A stretch of DNA of 8,486 nt, taken from Flavobacteriia bacterium. GTDB lineage: Bacteria > Bacteroidota > Bacteroidia > Flavobacteriales_D > Crocinitomicaceae. A model generated the notes under the pieces. The model did not search any database and was not told the DNA's origin. It saw nothing but the letters and a program-made list of their open reading frames with translations. Below are positions 1-8,157 of this stretch, one piece after another (position 1 is the first letter of the stretch; the number at the start of each line of letters is the position of its first letter). The position numbers were made by a program, and so were the translations under genes. Where the stretch lies: contig RFSL01000033.1 in assembly GCA_009923965.1 (NCBI GenBank), forward strand, positions 1 through 8,486, in the 5' to 3' direction.

Positions 1-1002
1 ATCTTCCTTTTGAACCATTTCAACGGTTGTATGCATGTATCTTAAAGGTAAAGAAATTAATGCGCTTGGTACACCTTCATTTGAATAAGCAAAAGCATCC
101 GTATCAGTCCCAGTAGAACGAGATACTGCAGCTCGCTGAAAAGGAATCTTATTTTTTTGTGCAACTGAAATAATTTGCTTTAAAAAATTTGTTTGAACAG
201 CAGGGCCATATGTTAGAACAGGGCCATCTCCTGACTTTTGGTCTCCATTTTCTATTTTATCAACCATTGGTGTGCTTGTATCATGACAAACATCAGTAAT
301 CAAGGCAAGATGAGGTTTAATTCTGTGAGCAATCATTTCTGCACCTCTAAGTCCAATTTCTTCTTGTACAGCATTTACAACATACAAGGTAAAAGGAAGT
401 GTGATTTTTTCTTCTTTTAACATACGGGCAACTTCAGCAATCATGAATCCACCTACTCTATTGTCCAATGCTCTACCAACGTATTTGTTTTTATTAAGAA
501 GCATAAACTCATCTTCAAATGTCGCTACGCAACCAACATGAACTCCTAAATCCTCCACTTCTTTTTTGCTTGCACAACCGCAGTCTAGAGAGATATTCTT
601 CATACTTGGCGTTTCTTCTTTTTGCTGTCTCGTATGAATTGCTGGCCAACCAAAAACAGCCTTAACAATTCCTTTATCTGTATAGATATTTACTCGTTTT
701 GACGGTGCAATCATATGGTCAGAGCCACCATTTCGCTTGAGGTAGATAAAACCATCTTTTGTAATGTAGTGGACAAACCAAGAAATCTCATCAGCATGCG
801 CTTCTATCACAACTCTGTAATCTTTTCCAGGATTGATTATTCCTGCTACTGAACCATAATTATCTGTAAAATAATCGTCTACATAAGGTTTTATATATTC
901 TAACCATAATTTTTGACCTTCTGATTCAAATCCTGTAGGACTTGAGTTATTAAGGTATTTCTCCAAGAATTTTTCTGACTTTGTTGTAATAATCTTTTTC
1001 AT
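1..1002 (-). CDS. M42-family metallo-aminopeptidase (FrvX/TET-like), 3' end cut by window edge
   Basis: The reading frame is open from the ATG at 1002-1000 to the window edge, giving 334 residues; only a short C-terminal part should be missing, since family members usually have about 340-370 residues. M42 enzymes are cytoplasmic dinuclear-metal aminopeptidases, often assembled as dodecameric TET particles, that trim peptides. All expected active-site residues are visible: His69 in HADE (69-72), the bridging Asp180 in ALDNR (178-182), catalytic Glu214 and ligand Glu215 in QEEIG (213-217), Asp237 in TDV, and His324 in YMHT. GTDTDAFA (298-305) is also typical of the family. There is no signal peptide, so it is probably cytoplasmic. 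The start lies 5 bases after the stop of the upstream secreted-protein gene, suggesting co-transcription. No Shine-Dalgarno is present; the leader is A-rich. Two cysteines (141, 143) sit in the loop before the metal-binding Asp, whose role I cannot judge. Family assignment is firm; the exact substrate (Glu/Asp, Leu, Lys or other) cannot be read from the sequence. Confidence 0.93.
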   Translation of the reverse strand, partial: MKKIITTKSEKFLEKYLNNSSPTGFESEGQKLWLEYIKPYVDDYFTDNYGSVAGIINPGKDYRVVIEAHADEISWFVHYITKDGFIYLKRNGGSDHMIAPSKRVNIYTDKGIVKAVFGWPAIHTRQQKEETPSMKNISLDCGCASKKEVEDLGVHVGCVATFEDEFMLLNKNKYVGRALDNRVGGFMIAEVARMLKEEKITLPFTLYVVNAVQEEIGLRGAEMIAHRIKPHLALITDVCHDTSTPMVDKIENGDQKSGDGPVLTYGPAVQTNFLKQIISVAQKNKIPFQRAAVSRSTGTDTDAFAYSNEGVPSALISLPLRYMHTTVEMVQKED

Positions 1003-1007
1003 ATTTT

Positions 1008-4000
1008 TTATTTCATTAATGTAACATTTCCTTTTGTAATTGATTTTAGCCCATTGTAACAAGTAACATCCAGATAAAAATCGTAAACATCTGGGTCTAA
1101 TTTTTTACCTCTAAAAGTTCCATCCCATCCAAATTGTGGATTTTCTGACTCAAATACCAATTCTCCCCAACGATCAAAAATCCTAAAAATCATTTTTTCA
1201 ATAAAAATTCCACGAACAAATAAAACATCATTGTTATCGTCACCATTTGGAGAAAAAGCATTTGGAATAAAGACATAAGGTTCTTCGCAGATAATTTCAT
1301 ACACCTTAATTTGTACAGTATCTGAACGTGTGCAAATACCATCCGAAACTGTTAATGTAAAAATAGTGTTTTCTTGAATAAGTGCATTTGTTTCCTGTGA
1401 GTTGGGTGATGATAAACCCGTAGTTGGCGACCAAGAATAATTTGGAAGACTATTTGGTAAACCACTTAAAACAACTATTGCACCCGGAACGACAATATAT
1501 TCAGAGGCACTTGCAAGTACTGATGAAGGATTAATAACAGAAACTAAAATAAAAATAGAATCTTCTACAAAACAGCCATTGGAAGATGCTGCTGATAGAT
1601 AATAATACTGTGAAAAAAGAGGTTGAACAACAATCGAACTTGAGGTATTTGAACCAATAATCCCAGTGATTGGTGTCCAAACATAATTAAAGGAAGTTGT
1701 AGGATTTGTATTTGTTGCAGACAATGTAGTTTGATCACCCAAGCATAAATTATTTCCGGCATTTAATATTAAATCGGAACTAGTGAAAGAAAGTAATACA
1801 CTGTCAACAAGTGCGCATTCAGAATTTGAAGCTTGCACATAATAATAACCAGCTTGCGGATCATTTAATACAAAAAGAGAATCAGAAAAATCAAAATTTA
1901 AGGTGTCTGTAAAAAGAGAATTTGTGGACCAAATAAAATTACTTGCTGTTCCATTTGTGTAAGAAAATAAGTTAATTGGAACTGGAGAACATAGGTCAAT
2001 TGCATCGATTAAATTTAATTGAATATTTTCATAAATAGTAATTGTAATCTGAGCAGTATCTGTAATGTCGCAATCATTATCTGTAACGTATAAAAATACA
2101 GTATAAACTCCAGGAATTGAATAGGTGTAACTTGGCGAAAATGTTGTGGAGTCAAAGTTGTTATTTCCAAAATCCCATAAATACGTGTCGTTTTCTGTTG
2201 AATTATTTTGAAAAGTTATCGGGATATCCTCGCAAGATGATGTGGAACTAGCAGTAAAATTCGCTATTGGAATTACATCTGTACTAAATTTAAAGACAAT
2301 GTTATTACAATTAGAACTGTTATTTGCTGCTGACCACGCTCCTGAAGAAGTTGGAAAATCGCTGTAACCACCACAACCACCGCAAACAGATTGATAAACG
2401 ACGCCATTTTTATCAAAACGAGAGGTGCCGCCGTCTACATGTTCCTTTGCTTGACTTCCGCCCAAGTAAGAACCATATAAAAGCCCTTGAAAATCTCTTT
2501 TTATAACAATAAGATAAAAATCAAAGCCATTTGGAGAAGTTCCTTGAAAAGCATCAGGGGTTACTGGCATTCCGCTTAACAATGTATTTTGAAGAATATT
2601 AGCTCCCCATCCAGAAACATAGATATTACCGCAAATATCAACAAGAAAAGCAGAGGGTGAAATATGAATTAAAGTCGAACCATTACCAAATACCGTAGAC
2701 GCAATATTGCTTGTTAAATTTGAATTTAACTCAATTATAAAGTTACTACTATTCGGATTTGAAAAAGTAGCATTAACAACAGGAAAAGTTCCGCCAACTG
2801 ATTGACCTAAAACATAAATATTATTGTTTTTATCAATTTCAACAAAAAAAGCTTGGTCGTAATTATTTTTTCCTAAATAAGTTGCTTGTTGAATTCCTAA
2901 ACCAGTGGAATTTAATTTAACGACAAATCCATCCGTTATTCCTCCATTATAGGTTGGTGAATAAGCTCCAACAGTTCCCGGTAAATCAGTAGATTGGGTT
3001 CCCCCTGAAAAAACAATTTGATTTGCAGTATCAATTTTAACAGAATAACACGCATCATCTGAAGAACCACCATAATAAGTTGAAAATAACAAGGATTGGA
3101 AATTTGAAGCTAATTTAAAAACTATTCCATCTTGCCCTCCGGCATTTGCACTTTGAAAAGCATTGACGATAGGAAAGTCAGTTGAACGAGAAGTTGATGC
3201 AATTAGAATATTGTTGTTTTCATCCAGCATTATTTCACCTCTAAACTGATCTCCATAATTAGAAGACAAAGCAGAATATGCAGCAACTGAATTGTATGGC
3301 AAAGAAAGAGGATTGTAATTTACACCGTCATTTCCACTGCCCCCAACAAATGTTGAATTTAATAGATTATGTCCATTAGAACTAATTTTTGAAACATAAA
3401 TATCTGTTCCTTGGTTAGAAAAAGTGATGCCGTTATATGTAAACTGTGCTGCAGTTCCTCCTGAATGTATCTGTTGAAAAGAATTAATTGTTATAGGGAA
3501 ATCTGAACTAGATGTTGCGCCCATCAAATAAACATTGTTACTCTGATCGCAAATTAAACTATGAACTGTTTCCGTCCCTTGTGTGTTATCACCACCTCCA
3601 ATAAATGTTCCCCAAAGCATTGCGCTTCCATCGGAAGAATATTTTGAAACGAATACATCTGAAATACCGTATCCGACTGCACCTGCCACAAAATTTGATT
3701 GAATATCATAAGCTAAAACATCAGGAGCGGGATAATCATTTCCATAAATTGTTCCTGCGGTGTATGCAGTTCCATCATTTCCGTAGGTGGCAGTCATTCC
3801 AAAATTATCAGAATTTGCACCATTATACGTTGCAAAAACTAATATAGGATCAATAATTAATGGAGAGTTAGGATCATAATTTCCAAGGTCAAACCGGACT
3901 TCATTGTCTTTTAAAATAAAGCGACATTTTACTTCTTTCCGTTGTCCATTTATTAACTGATAAGCGACAGGTTTATCCTCAATTACTTTCCCTAAATCAG

Positions 4001-4583
4001 TTTCTAAAATCAAATTTCCCTTGTTGTCGATCTGAATCTTTTTCTGACCGCTATAGTCAAGAATTATTTGAGATGGATCGCTATTTTTTTGAACTATAAA
4101 TTCATATTTAACCTCATTATTTATCCCTGAAATTTTAAAATCAATTCCCTGATAGAAATTCTTTAAAATTGCTTCAGAATAAGAATGAACTTCAGATGTC
4201 CATTTTTTTTGGTCATTTCCTTTAAAAAAATTAAAATAACTGCTTGAAGGATCTTTTTTTTCAATGTTAACTACTTCATTAGAACCTCTAAAATTCAGAT
4301 GAACAAGCGTTTGACTTACATCTTGCCCCTTGTAATTAGGTTCAGCCATTGCATGTAACTTGTGCATTGTCGAATAATCTTGAAGATGAAAAATAAGTTT
4401 GTGTTGCTGCACCCAAAGTTTTCCTCCCGGCATGTTTGAGCGAAATAAAACTCCCTCTGGCCATTGACCTTTGTTTTCAAGTAATAATTGCCCTTTATTT
4501 TTTGAAAGTATTTCAGTAGATAACTGTGCCTGCAATTCAATACAAAACACAAAGAAAAATAGACAAATTCCAAGGACTTTCAT
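1008..4583 (-). CDS. Secreted SBBP beta-propeller / Ig-PKD protein with T9SS type B (gliding motility-associated) C-terminal domain
   Basis: This 1191-residue protein is predicted to be exported and then attached to the surface or released by the type IX secretion system. Residues 1-20 form a signal peptide with a hydrophobic core and a likely cut after LQAQ. Residues about 35-245 are the 'ENKGQW' N-terminal domain (DUF7948 type) that commonly precedes SBBP repeats. Residues about 248-767 hold SBBP propeller repeats of the form D-x-[FYI]-V-x-K...GG...D-x-x-N-x-[IV]-Y...DFP, with units near 309, 394, 485, 551, 614 and 688. A Cys-Gly cluster CGGCGG lies at 734-739. A PKD domain (about 775-850, with YLWDFGN at 801-807 and a PGVYTV strand at 824-829) is followed by three Ig-like domains to about 1097. 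Residues about 1103-1191 are the CHU_C/T9SS type B domain (FIPNAFSPNGD, RIFDRWGELVFE, GWDG). No catalytic motif is visible; adhesion or a structural surface role is inferred. The ATG at 4583-4581 directly begins the signal peptide, which fixes the start. Confidence 0.93.
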   Translation of the reverse strand: MKVLGICLFFFVFCIELQAQLSTEILSKNKGQLLLENKGQWPEGVLFRSNMPGGKLWVQQHKLIFHLQDYSTMHKLHAMAEPNYKGQDVSQTLVHLNFRGSNEVVNIEKKDPSSSYFNFFKGNDQKKWTSEVHSYSEAILKNFYQGIDFKISGINNEVKYEFIVQKNSDPSQIILDYSGQKKIQIDNKGNLILETDLGKVIEDKPVAYQLINGQRKEVKCRFILKDNEVRFDLGNYDPNSPLIIDPILVFATYNGANSDNFGMTATYGNDGTAYTAGTIYGNDYPAPDVLAYDIQSNFVAGAVGYGISDVFVSKYSSDGSAMLWGTFIGGGDNTQGTETVHSLICDQSNNVYLMGATSSSDFPITINSFQQIHSGGTAAQFTYNGITFSNQGTDIYVSKISSNGHNLLNSTFVGGSGNDGVNYNPLSLPYNSVAAYSALSSNYGDQFRGEIMLDENNNILIASTSRSTDFPIVNAFQSANAGGQDGIVFKLASNFQSLLFSTYYGGSSDDACYSVKIDTANQIVFSGGTQSTDLPGTVGAYSPTYNGGITDGFVVKLNSTGLGIQQATYLGKNNYDQAFFVEIDKNNNIYVLGQSVGGTFPVVNATFSNPNSSNFIIELNSNLTSNIASTVFGNGSTLIHISPSAFLVDICGNIYVSGWGANILQNTLLSGMPVTPDAFQGTSPNGFDFYLIVIKRDFQGLLYGSYLGGSQAKEHVDGGTSRFDKNGVVYQSVCGGCGGYSDFPTSSGAWSAANNSSNCNNIVFKFSTDVIPIANFTASSTSSCEDIPITFQNNSTENDTYLWDFGNNNFDSTTFSPSYTYSIPGVYTVFLYVTDNDCDITDTAQITITIYENIQLNLIDAIDLCSPVPINLFSYTNGTASNFIWSTNSLFTDTLNFDFSDSLFVLNDPQAGYYYVQASNSECALVDSVLLSFTSSDLILNAGNNLCLGDQTTLSATNTNPTTSFNYVWTPITGIIGSNTSSSIVVQPLFSQYYYLSAASSNGCFVEDSIFILVSVINPSSVLASASEYIVVPGAIVVLSGLPNSLPNYSWSPTTGLSSPNSQETNALIQENTIFTLTVSDGICTRSDTVQIKVYEIICEEPYVFIPNAFSPNGDDNNDVLFVRGIFIEKMIFRIFDRWGELVFESENPQFGWDGTFRGKKLDPDVYDFYLDVTCYNGLKSITKGNVTLMK

Positions 4584-4659
4584 TCAATAGAAAATTTGTA
4601 GCTAAATTAGTTAATTTATCAATAATAAAAAGAATCGTAAACTACTTCGAGATTATAAC

Positions 4660-4688
4660 TTGAGAATTAGAGTATTTACTTAAATTCG
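4660..4688 (+). promoter_or_regulatory. Possible Bacteroidota-type promoter for the oxidoreductase-M16 gene group
   Basis: TTG at 4660-4662 is followed after 18 bases by TAAATTCG at 4681-4688. This matches the Bacteroidota sigma-ABfA pattern (TTG, 17-23 bases, TAnnTTTG) at all but one position. It lies in the 123-base divergent intergenic region and would leave a 5' leader of only about 10-15 bases before the ATG at 4707. The region is AT-rich, so a chance match is quite possible. I found no comparably good match on the minus strand for the divergent secreted-protein gene, though its promoter must presumably lie in the same 123 bases. Confidence 0.35.
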
Positions 4689-4706
4689 CAACTAGGTATT
4701 TAAAAA

Positions 4707-5663
4707 ATGAATCAGAATAGAATCTGTAACTTGTTTAAAATAGAATTTCCTCTTATTCAAGCGGGAATGATTTGGTGTTCAGGATGGGAATTAGCCTCTG
4801 CTGTTTCAAATACCGGTGGACTAGGGATTATTGGTTCTGGCTCGATGTATCCTGAGATTCTTGAGCAGCAAATTATAAAATGTCAAGCGGCAACAAGTAA
4901 GCCATTTGCAGTGAATCTTCCACTTCTATATCCCGATAGCGAAAAACATATTGAAACAATTATAAAGTACAAAGTTCCAATTGTTTTTACCTCAGCTGGA
5001 AATCCTAGTACCTGGACAAAACACCTAAAAGAAAATGGAATTACAGTTGTACATGTAGTTTCAAGTCTAAAATTTGCGCTTAAAGCACAAGATGCTGGTG
5101 TTGATGCTATTGTTGCTGAAGGTTTTGAGGCAGGCGGTCACAATGGTCGTGATGAAACAACAACTTTTTGTTTGATCCCATTAATTGCTGACGCTATTTC
5201 ATTACCACTAATTGCAGCCGGAGGCATTGGATCTGGAAAAGGGATGCTTGCAGCAATGAATTTAGGTGCTGATGCTGTTCAAATTGGAAGCCGCTTTATT
5301 GCAAGTCCTGAATCTAGTGCACACCAAAATTTTAAAGAAAAGGTAATAGCTTGTCAGGAAGGAGATACAATTTTAACATTGAAGGAATTAACTCCAGTTA
5401 GAATGATAAAAAATAACTTTTATAAGCAACTTGAACTTGCTTATTCAAATAATGCTGATGCCGAAGAATTAAAAGCAATTTTAGGTCGAGGAAGAGCAAA
5501 AAAAGGAATGTTTGAAGGTGATTTAGATGCTGGGGAATTAGAAGTCGGACAAGTGTCTGGAACTATTCATAAAATTATGCCTGCAAAAGAAATTGTGGCA
5601 GAAATTATTCGAGAATTTAAAGAAGCACAAAACAATCAATCAAAGACTAAATTTATTTTTTAA
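4707..5663 (+). CDS. FMN-dependent nitronate monooxygenase / FabK-like enoyl-ACP reductase family protein
   Basis: This 318-residue protein is a TIM-barrel flavoprotein of the 2-nitropropane dioxygenase (NMO) superfamily, complete and of normal length. Visible motifs are QAGM (18-21), GGLGIIGSG (37-45), AGNP (97-100), EGFEAGGHNG (138-147) with the conserved active-site His145, the phosphate-binding stretch AAGGIGSGKG (170-179), GADAVQIGSRF (187-197) and GQVSG (281-285). Members are either nitronate monooxygenases, which oxidise nitronates such as propionate-3-nitronate with O2, or FabK, which reduces enoyl-ACP in fatty-acid synthesis. Several features resemble FabK as I remember it: the start (ICNLFKIEFPLIQAGM), AGNP, the EG-x-EAGGH segment, the SSAH region and overall length. 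Automatic pipelines would probably say nitronate monooxygenase, and the substrate stays unresolved here. It has no signal peptide and is predicted to be cytoplasmic. The TAA stop shares its last A with the ATG of the next gene (TAATG), which suggests translational coupling to the M16 pair. Confidence 0.88.
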   Translation: MNQNRICNLFKIEFPLIQAGMIWCSGWELASAVSNTGGLGIIGSGSMYPEILEQQIIKCQAATSKPFAVNLPLLYPDSEKHIETIIKYKVPIVFTSAGNPSTWTKHLKENGITVVHVVSSLKFALKAQDAGVDAIVAEGFEAGGHNGRDETTTFCLIPLIADAISLPLIAAGGIGSGKGMLAAMNLGADAVQIGSRFIASPESSAHQNFKEKVIACQEGDTILTLKELTPVRMIKNNFYKQLELAYSNNADAEELKAILGRGRAKKGMFEGDLDAGELEVGQVSGTIHKIMPAKEIVAEIIREFKEAQNNQSKTKFIF

Positions 5664-6904
5664 TGGTAAAATTTGAGCGTTTTCAATTATCAAATGGACT
5701 AAAAGTAATTTTCCATAAAGATACATCAACACCAATGGCTGTTGTGAATGTGCTTTATGATATTGGAGCAAGAGATGAATCTGAGGAAAAAACTGGATTC
5801 GCACATTTATTTGAACACTTGATGTTTGGCGGATCAGTTAATATTCCTGATTTTGATACAGAATTACAAAAAGCTGGTGGCGAAAACAATGCCTTTACAA
5901 GTAACGATATTACAAACTATTATGATGTTTTGCCAGCAAATAATCTAAATACTGCATTGTGGTTAGAGAGCGATCGTATGTTATCGCTAGCATTCACTGA
6001 AAAAAGTTTAGAAGTTCAACGAAGCGTTGTTATTGAAGAATTTAAACAACGCTACCTCAATCAACCTTATGGAGATGTTTGGTTAGAACTTCGTCCACTG
6101 GCTTACAAAAAACATCCTTATAAATGGGCAACTATCGGCAAAGAAATTAGCCACATCGAAAATGCCACGATGGAAGATGTTCGTGCGTTTTTTAAAAAGT
6201 ATTATTGCCCATCAAACGCGATTCTTTGCATTGCGGGAAATTTTGAATTAGATTTTATTAAAGAAAGAATGAATTACTGGTTCTCAGATATTGATTCAGG
6301 AAAAAAACCAGCAAGAATCATTGCCTCTGAACCCAAACAAATAGAATTTAGAGAATTAGAACTTGAACGCAATGTTCCAGCATCTGCTTTTTATTATGCC
6401 TTTAAAATGGCTGAAAGAAAACATCCTGACTACTATATTGCAGATATTTTAAGTGATTCATTAAGCAGAGAAAAATCATCCTTGCTTTACCTAAAATTAA
6501 AGAAAGAAAAACCGTTTGTATCCGAAATTGTAGCTTACATAACAGGATCTATTGACGAGGGCTTATTTATTATATCAGGAAAATTAAATGATGGAATAAG
6601 CTTTGAAGATTTTGATAATGCACTTTGGGAGGTATTAAACGAAGTTTGTTTGAATCCAATAGAAGAAAAGGAACTCAACAGCTTAAAAATCAAGATGCAA
6701 ACTGCCCGTGCTTTTCAAGAGCAGGGAATTTTAAACCGCTCTATGAATTTATGTTATTTTGAACTTTTAGGAGATGCTAATGGAATCAATGAAGAGCATT
6801 TAATTTATGAGCAAATTACTTGCGATCATATTCAATCCTATGCAAATGAATTATTTCAAAAAACAAATTGTTCGCTACTAAAAATTAAAGCCCAACAAGC
6901 ATGA
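5663..6904 (+). CDS. M16-family (M16B) zinc metallopeptidase, catalytic subunit
   Basis: This 413-residue single-unit M16 protein resembles the beta subunit of mitochondrial processing peptidase and bacterial M16B enzymes, which degrade or process peptides inside a clam-like two-part chamber. The inverted zinc motif is intact: His48-Leu-Phe-Glu51-His52 in AHLFEHLMFGG, and the third ligand is expected at Glu126 in VVIEEFKQ (122-129). The N-terminal M16 domain covers about residues 8-155 and the M16_C domain about 165-345. The opening FQLSNGLKVIFHKD is the usual M16 first strand and supports this start. There is no signal peptide, so a cytoplasmic location is predicted. By manual alignment with the downstream partner, the C-terminal Arg and Tyr that help bind substrate are replaced (around Leu279 and Val286). 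It starts inside the stop codon of the preceding gene and overlaps the next gene by 4 bases (ATGA), as expected for subunits made together. Confidence 0.93.
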   Translation: MVKFERFQLSNGLKVIFHKDTSTPMAVVNVLYDIGARDESEEKTGFAHLFEHLMFGGSVNIPDFDTELQKAGGENNAFTSNDITNYYDVLPANNLNTALWLESDRMLSLAFTEKSLEVQRSVVIEEFKQRYLNQPYGDVWLELRPLAYKKHPYKWATIGKEISHIENATMEDVRAFFKKYYCPSNAILCIAGNFELDFIKERMNYWFSDIDSGKKPARIIASEPKQIEFRELELERNVPASAFYYAFKMAERKHPDYYIADILSDSLSREKSSLLYLKLKKEKPFVSEIVAYITGSIDEGLFIISGKLNDGISFEDFDNALWEVLNEVCLNPIEEKELNSLKIKMQTARAFQEQGILNRSMNLCYFELLGDANGINEEHLIYEQITCDHIQSYANELFQKTNCSLLKIKAQQA

Positions 6905-8157
6905 TAAAGCGAAAAAATGCGCCAAGTTTACAGGCGATAGAAAAAATCAACTTTATTTCTCCCGTAAAAATTCAGTTAGGCGAGCATACACCTTTTTTTT
7001 GGATGAAAGAAGTTCCAAATGAAACAGCACGCTTGGATTTTATCTTTCATGCTGGAACTACAAGAGGATCAAATTTAATTAGTTCACTAGTTGCTGGCTT
7101 ACTTTTTTCGGGTACTAATAAAAAAACTGCTACAGATATTCACAATGAATTAGATGATTTAGGAGCATTCTTTGATGTTGGCTTGGGACATGAAAGTGTT
7201 TTAGTCTCATTTTATGCGCTTAAAAAAAATATTTTAGCAGTTTTTAAAATTTTTGAAGATGCACTCGAGCATGTTAACTTTCCGCAAAATGAAATCGATG
7301 AATTAATCACCGACAGAAAACAGAAACTCAAAATTAATTGTGAAAAAGTTGGGTTTCTTGCACAAAGAGAATTTCAAAAAAACCTTTTTCATGGGACAAA
7401 TTATGCCCGCCAAACCGAATTGGAAGACTACGATACTGTTCGCAGAGAAGAAATTATTGAATACTTTTCTAAAAACTATAAAAATGGTCTGCGTAAAGTC
7501 GTTCTTGTTGGAGCTTTAGATGAAGTTCAAGTTACAGAAATTGCTGAAAAATCAAAGAAATGGTGTCTTCATGAAGAGCCACTTTTTGAAAATAATTTTA
7601 AGAATAATAAGGGCGTATTTCAGTTAAAAAAGAAAGATGCTGTTCAAAGTGCAGTGCGAATTGGAAAGACTCTTTTCAATAAAAACAATTCTGATTTTCT
7701 TGGATTCTCTATCTTAAATACCATTTTAGGAGATTATTTTGGAAGTCGTTTAATGAAAAATATTCGAGAGGATAAAGGCTACACCTACGGAATTAGTAGC
7801 ACAGAAGCTGAATTAGCAAAAAGCGGCTATTTTATGATAGGAACCGAAGTTGGTTCCGCTCAAAAAGATTTGGCAATACAAGAGATAAAAAATGAAATTG
7901 AACGACTTCAAAAAGATTTAGTTCCCGATGAAGAATTAGAATTGGTGAGGAATTATTTATTAGGGCAACTTTTAAAAAGTGCAGATGGCCCCTATGCTAT
8001 GACTGATTTATTTCTATCTGTTGATGCATATGACTTAGATTTTTCATTTTATGAAAACTACATTCAAAAAGTGAAGAATATCGATGCAGAAGAATTGAGA
8101 GCATTAGCCGTTAAATACCTTGCTTGGGATTCAATGACTATCGTTATCGCAGGATAG
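6901..8157 (+). CDS. M16-family peptidase-like protein, non-catalytic partner subunit with R/Y motif
   Basis: This 418-residue M16 protein lacks the zinc site. At the place of HxxEH the sequence reads S62-L-V-A65-G66-LLFSGT, so both histidines and the glutamate are replaced by Ser, Gly and Ala, although the surrounding LLFSGT still matches the family. The M16_C domain (about residues 180-360) keeps the substrate-binding signature as NIREDKGYTYGI (287-298), with Arg289 and Tyr296. This matches the alpha-type subunit of heterodimeric M16B peptidases, which shapes the chamber and binds substrate while the partner supplies zinc chemistry. There is no signal peptide, so it is probably cytoplasmic. 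The ATG overlaps the stop of the catalytic subunit (ATGA), indicating translational coupling. The frame is intact with no sign of decay beyond the missing zinc ligands, so it is read as a functional pseudo-peptidase, not a pseudogene. Confidence 0.92.
   Translation: MIKRKNAPSLQAIEKINFISPVKIQLGEHTPFFWMKEVPNETARLDFIFHAGTTRGSNLISSLVAGLLFSGTNKKTATDIHNELDDLGAFFDVGLGHESVLVSFYALKKNILAVFKIFEDALEHVNFPQNEIDELITDRKQKLKINCEKVGFLAQREFQKNLFHGTNYARQTELEDYDTVRREEIIEYFSKNYKNGLRKVVLVGALDEVQVTEIAEKSKKWCLHEEPLFENNFKNNKGVFQLKKKDAVQSAVRIGKTLFNKNNSDFLGFSILNTILGDYFGSRLMKNIREDKGYTYGISSTEAELAKSGYFMIGTEVGSAQKDLAIQEIKNEIERLQKDLVPDEELELVRNYLLGQLLKSADGPYAMTDLFLSVDAYDLDFSFYENYIQKVKNIDAEELRALAVKYLAWDSMTIVIAG

Noticed and set aside
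238..420. A 60-codon plus-strand frame opposite the M42 gene.
   Set aside because: It overlaps, on the opposite strand, the well-supported M42 coding sequence including its metal-binding region, and encodes a low-complexity, unlikely protein.
1565..1762. Small alternative reading frames inside the large secreted-protein gene, such as this one and 4316-4573 on the same strand or 2324-2506 and 3605-3847 on the other.
   Set aside because: They lie wholly within a gene with clear domains, show no recognisable motifs, and have compositions expected of out-of-frame translation.
6993..7000. Run of eight T in the second M16 gene (and another eight-T run at 4203-4210 in the secreted-protein gene), considered as phase-variation tracts.
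   Set aside because: Runs of this length are common in AT-rich coding DNA, both reading frames are intact, and the positions give no sign of a switch.
6901..8157. Possibility that the second M16 protein is a decaying pseudogene, because the zinc motif is gone.
   Set aside because: The frame is intact over a full family length, the R/Y signature is kept, and the gene is translationally coupled to a catalytic partner, which fits a maintained non-catalytic subunit.
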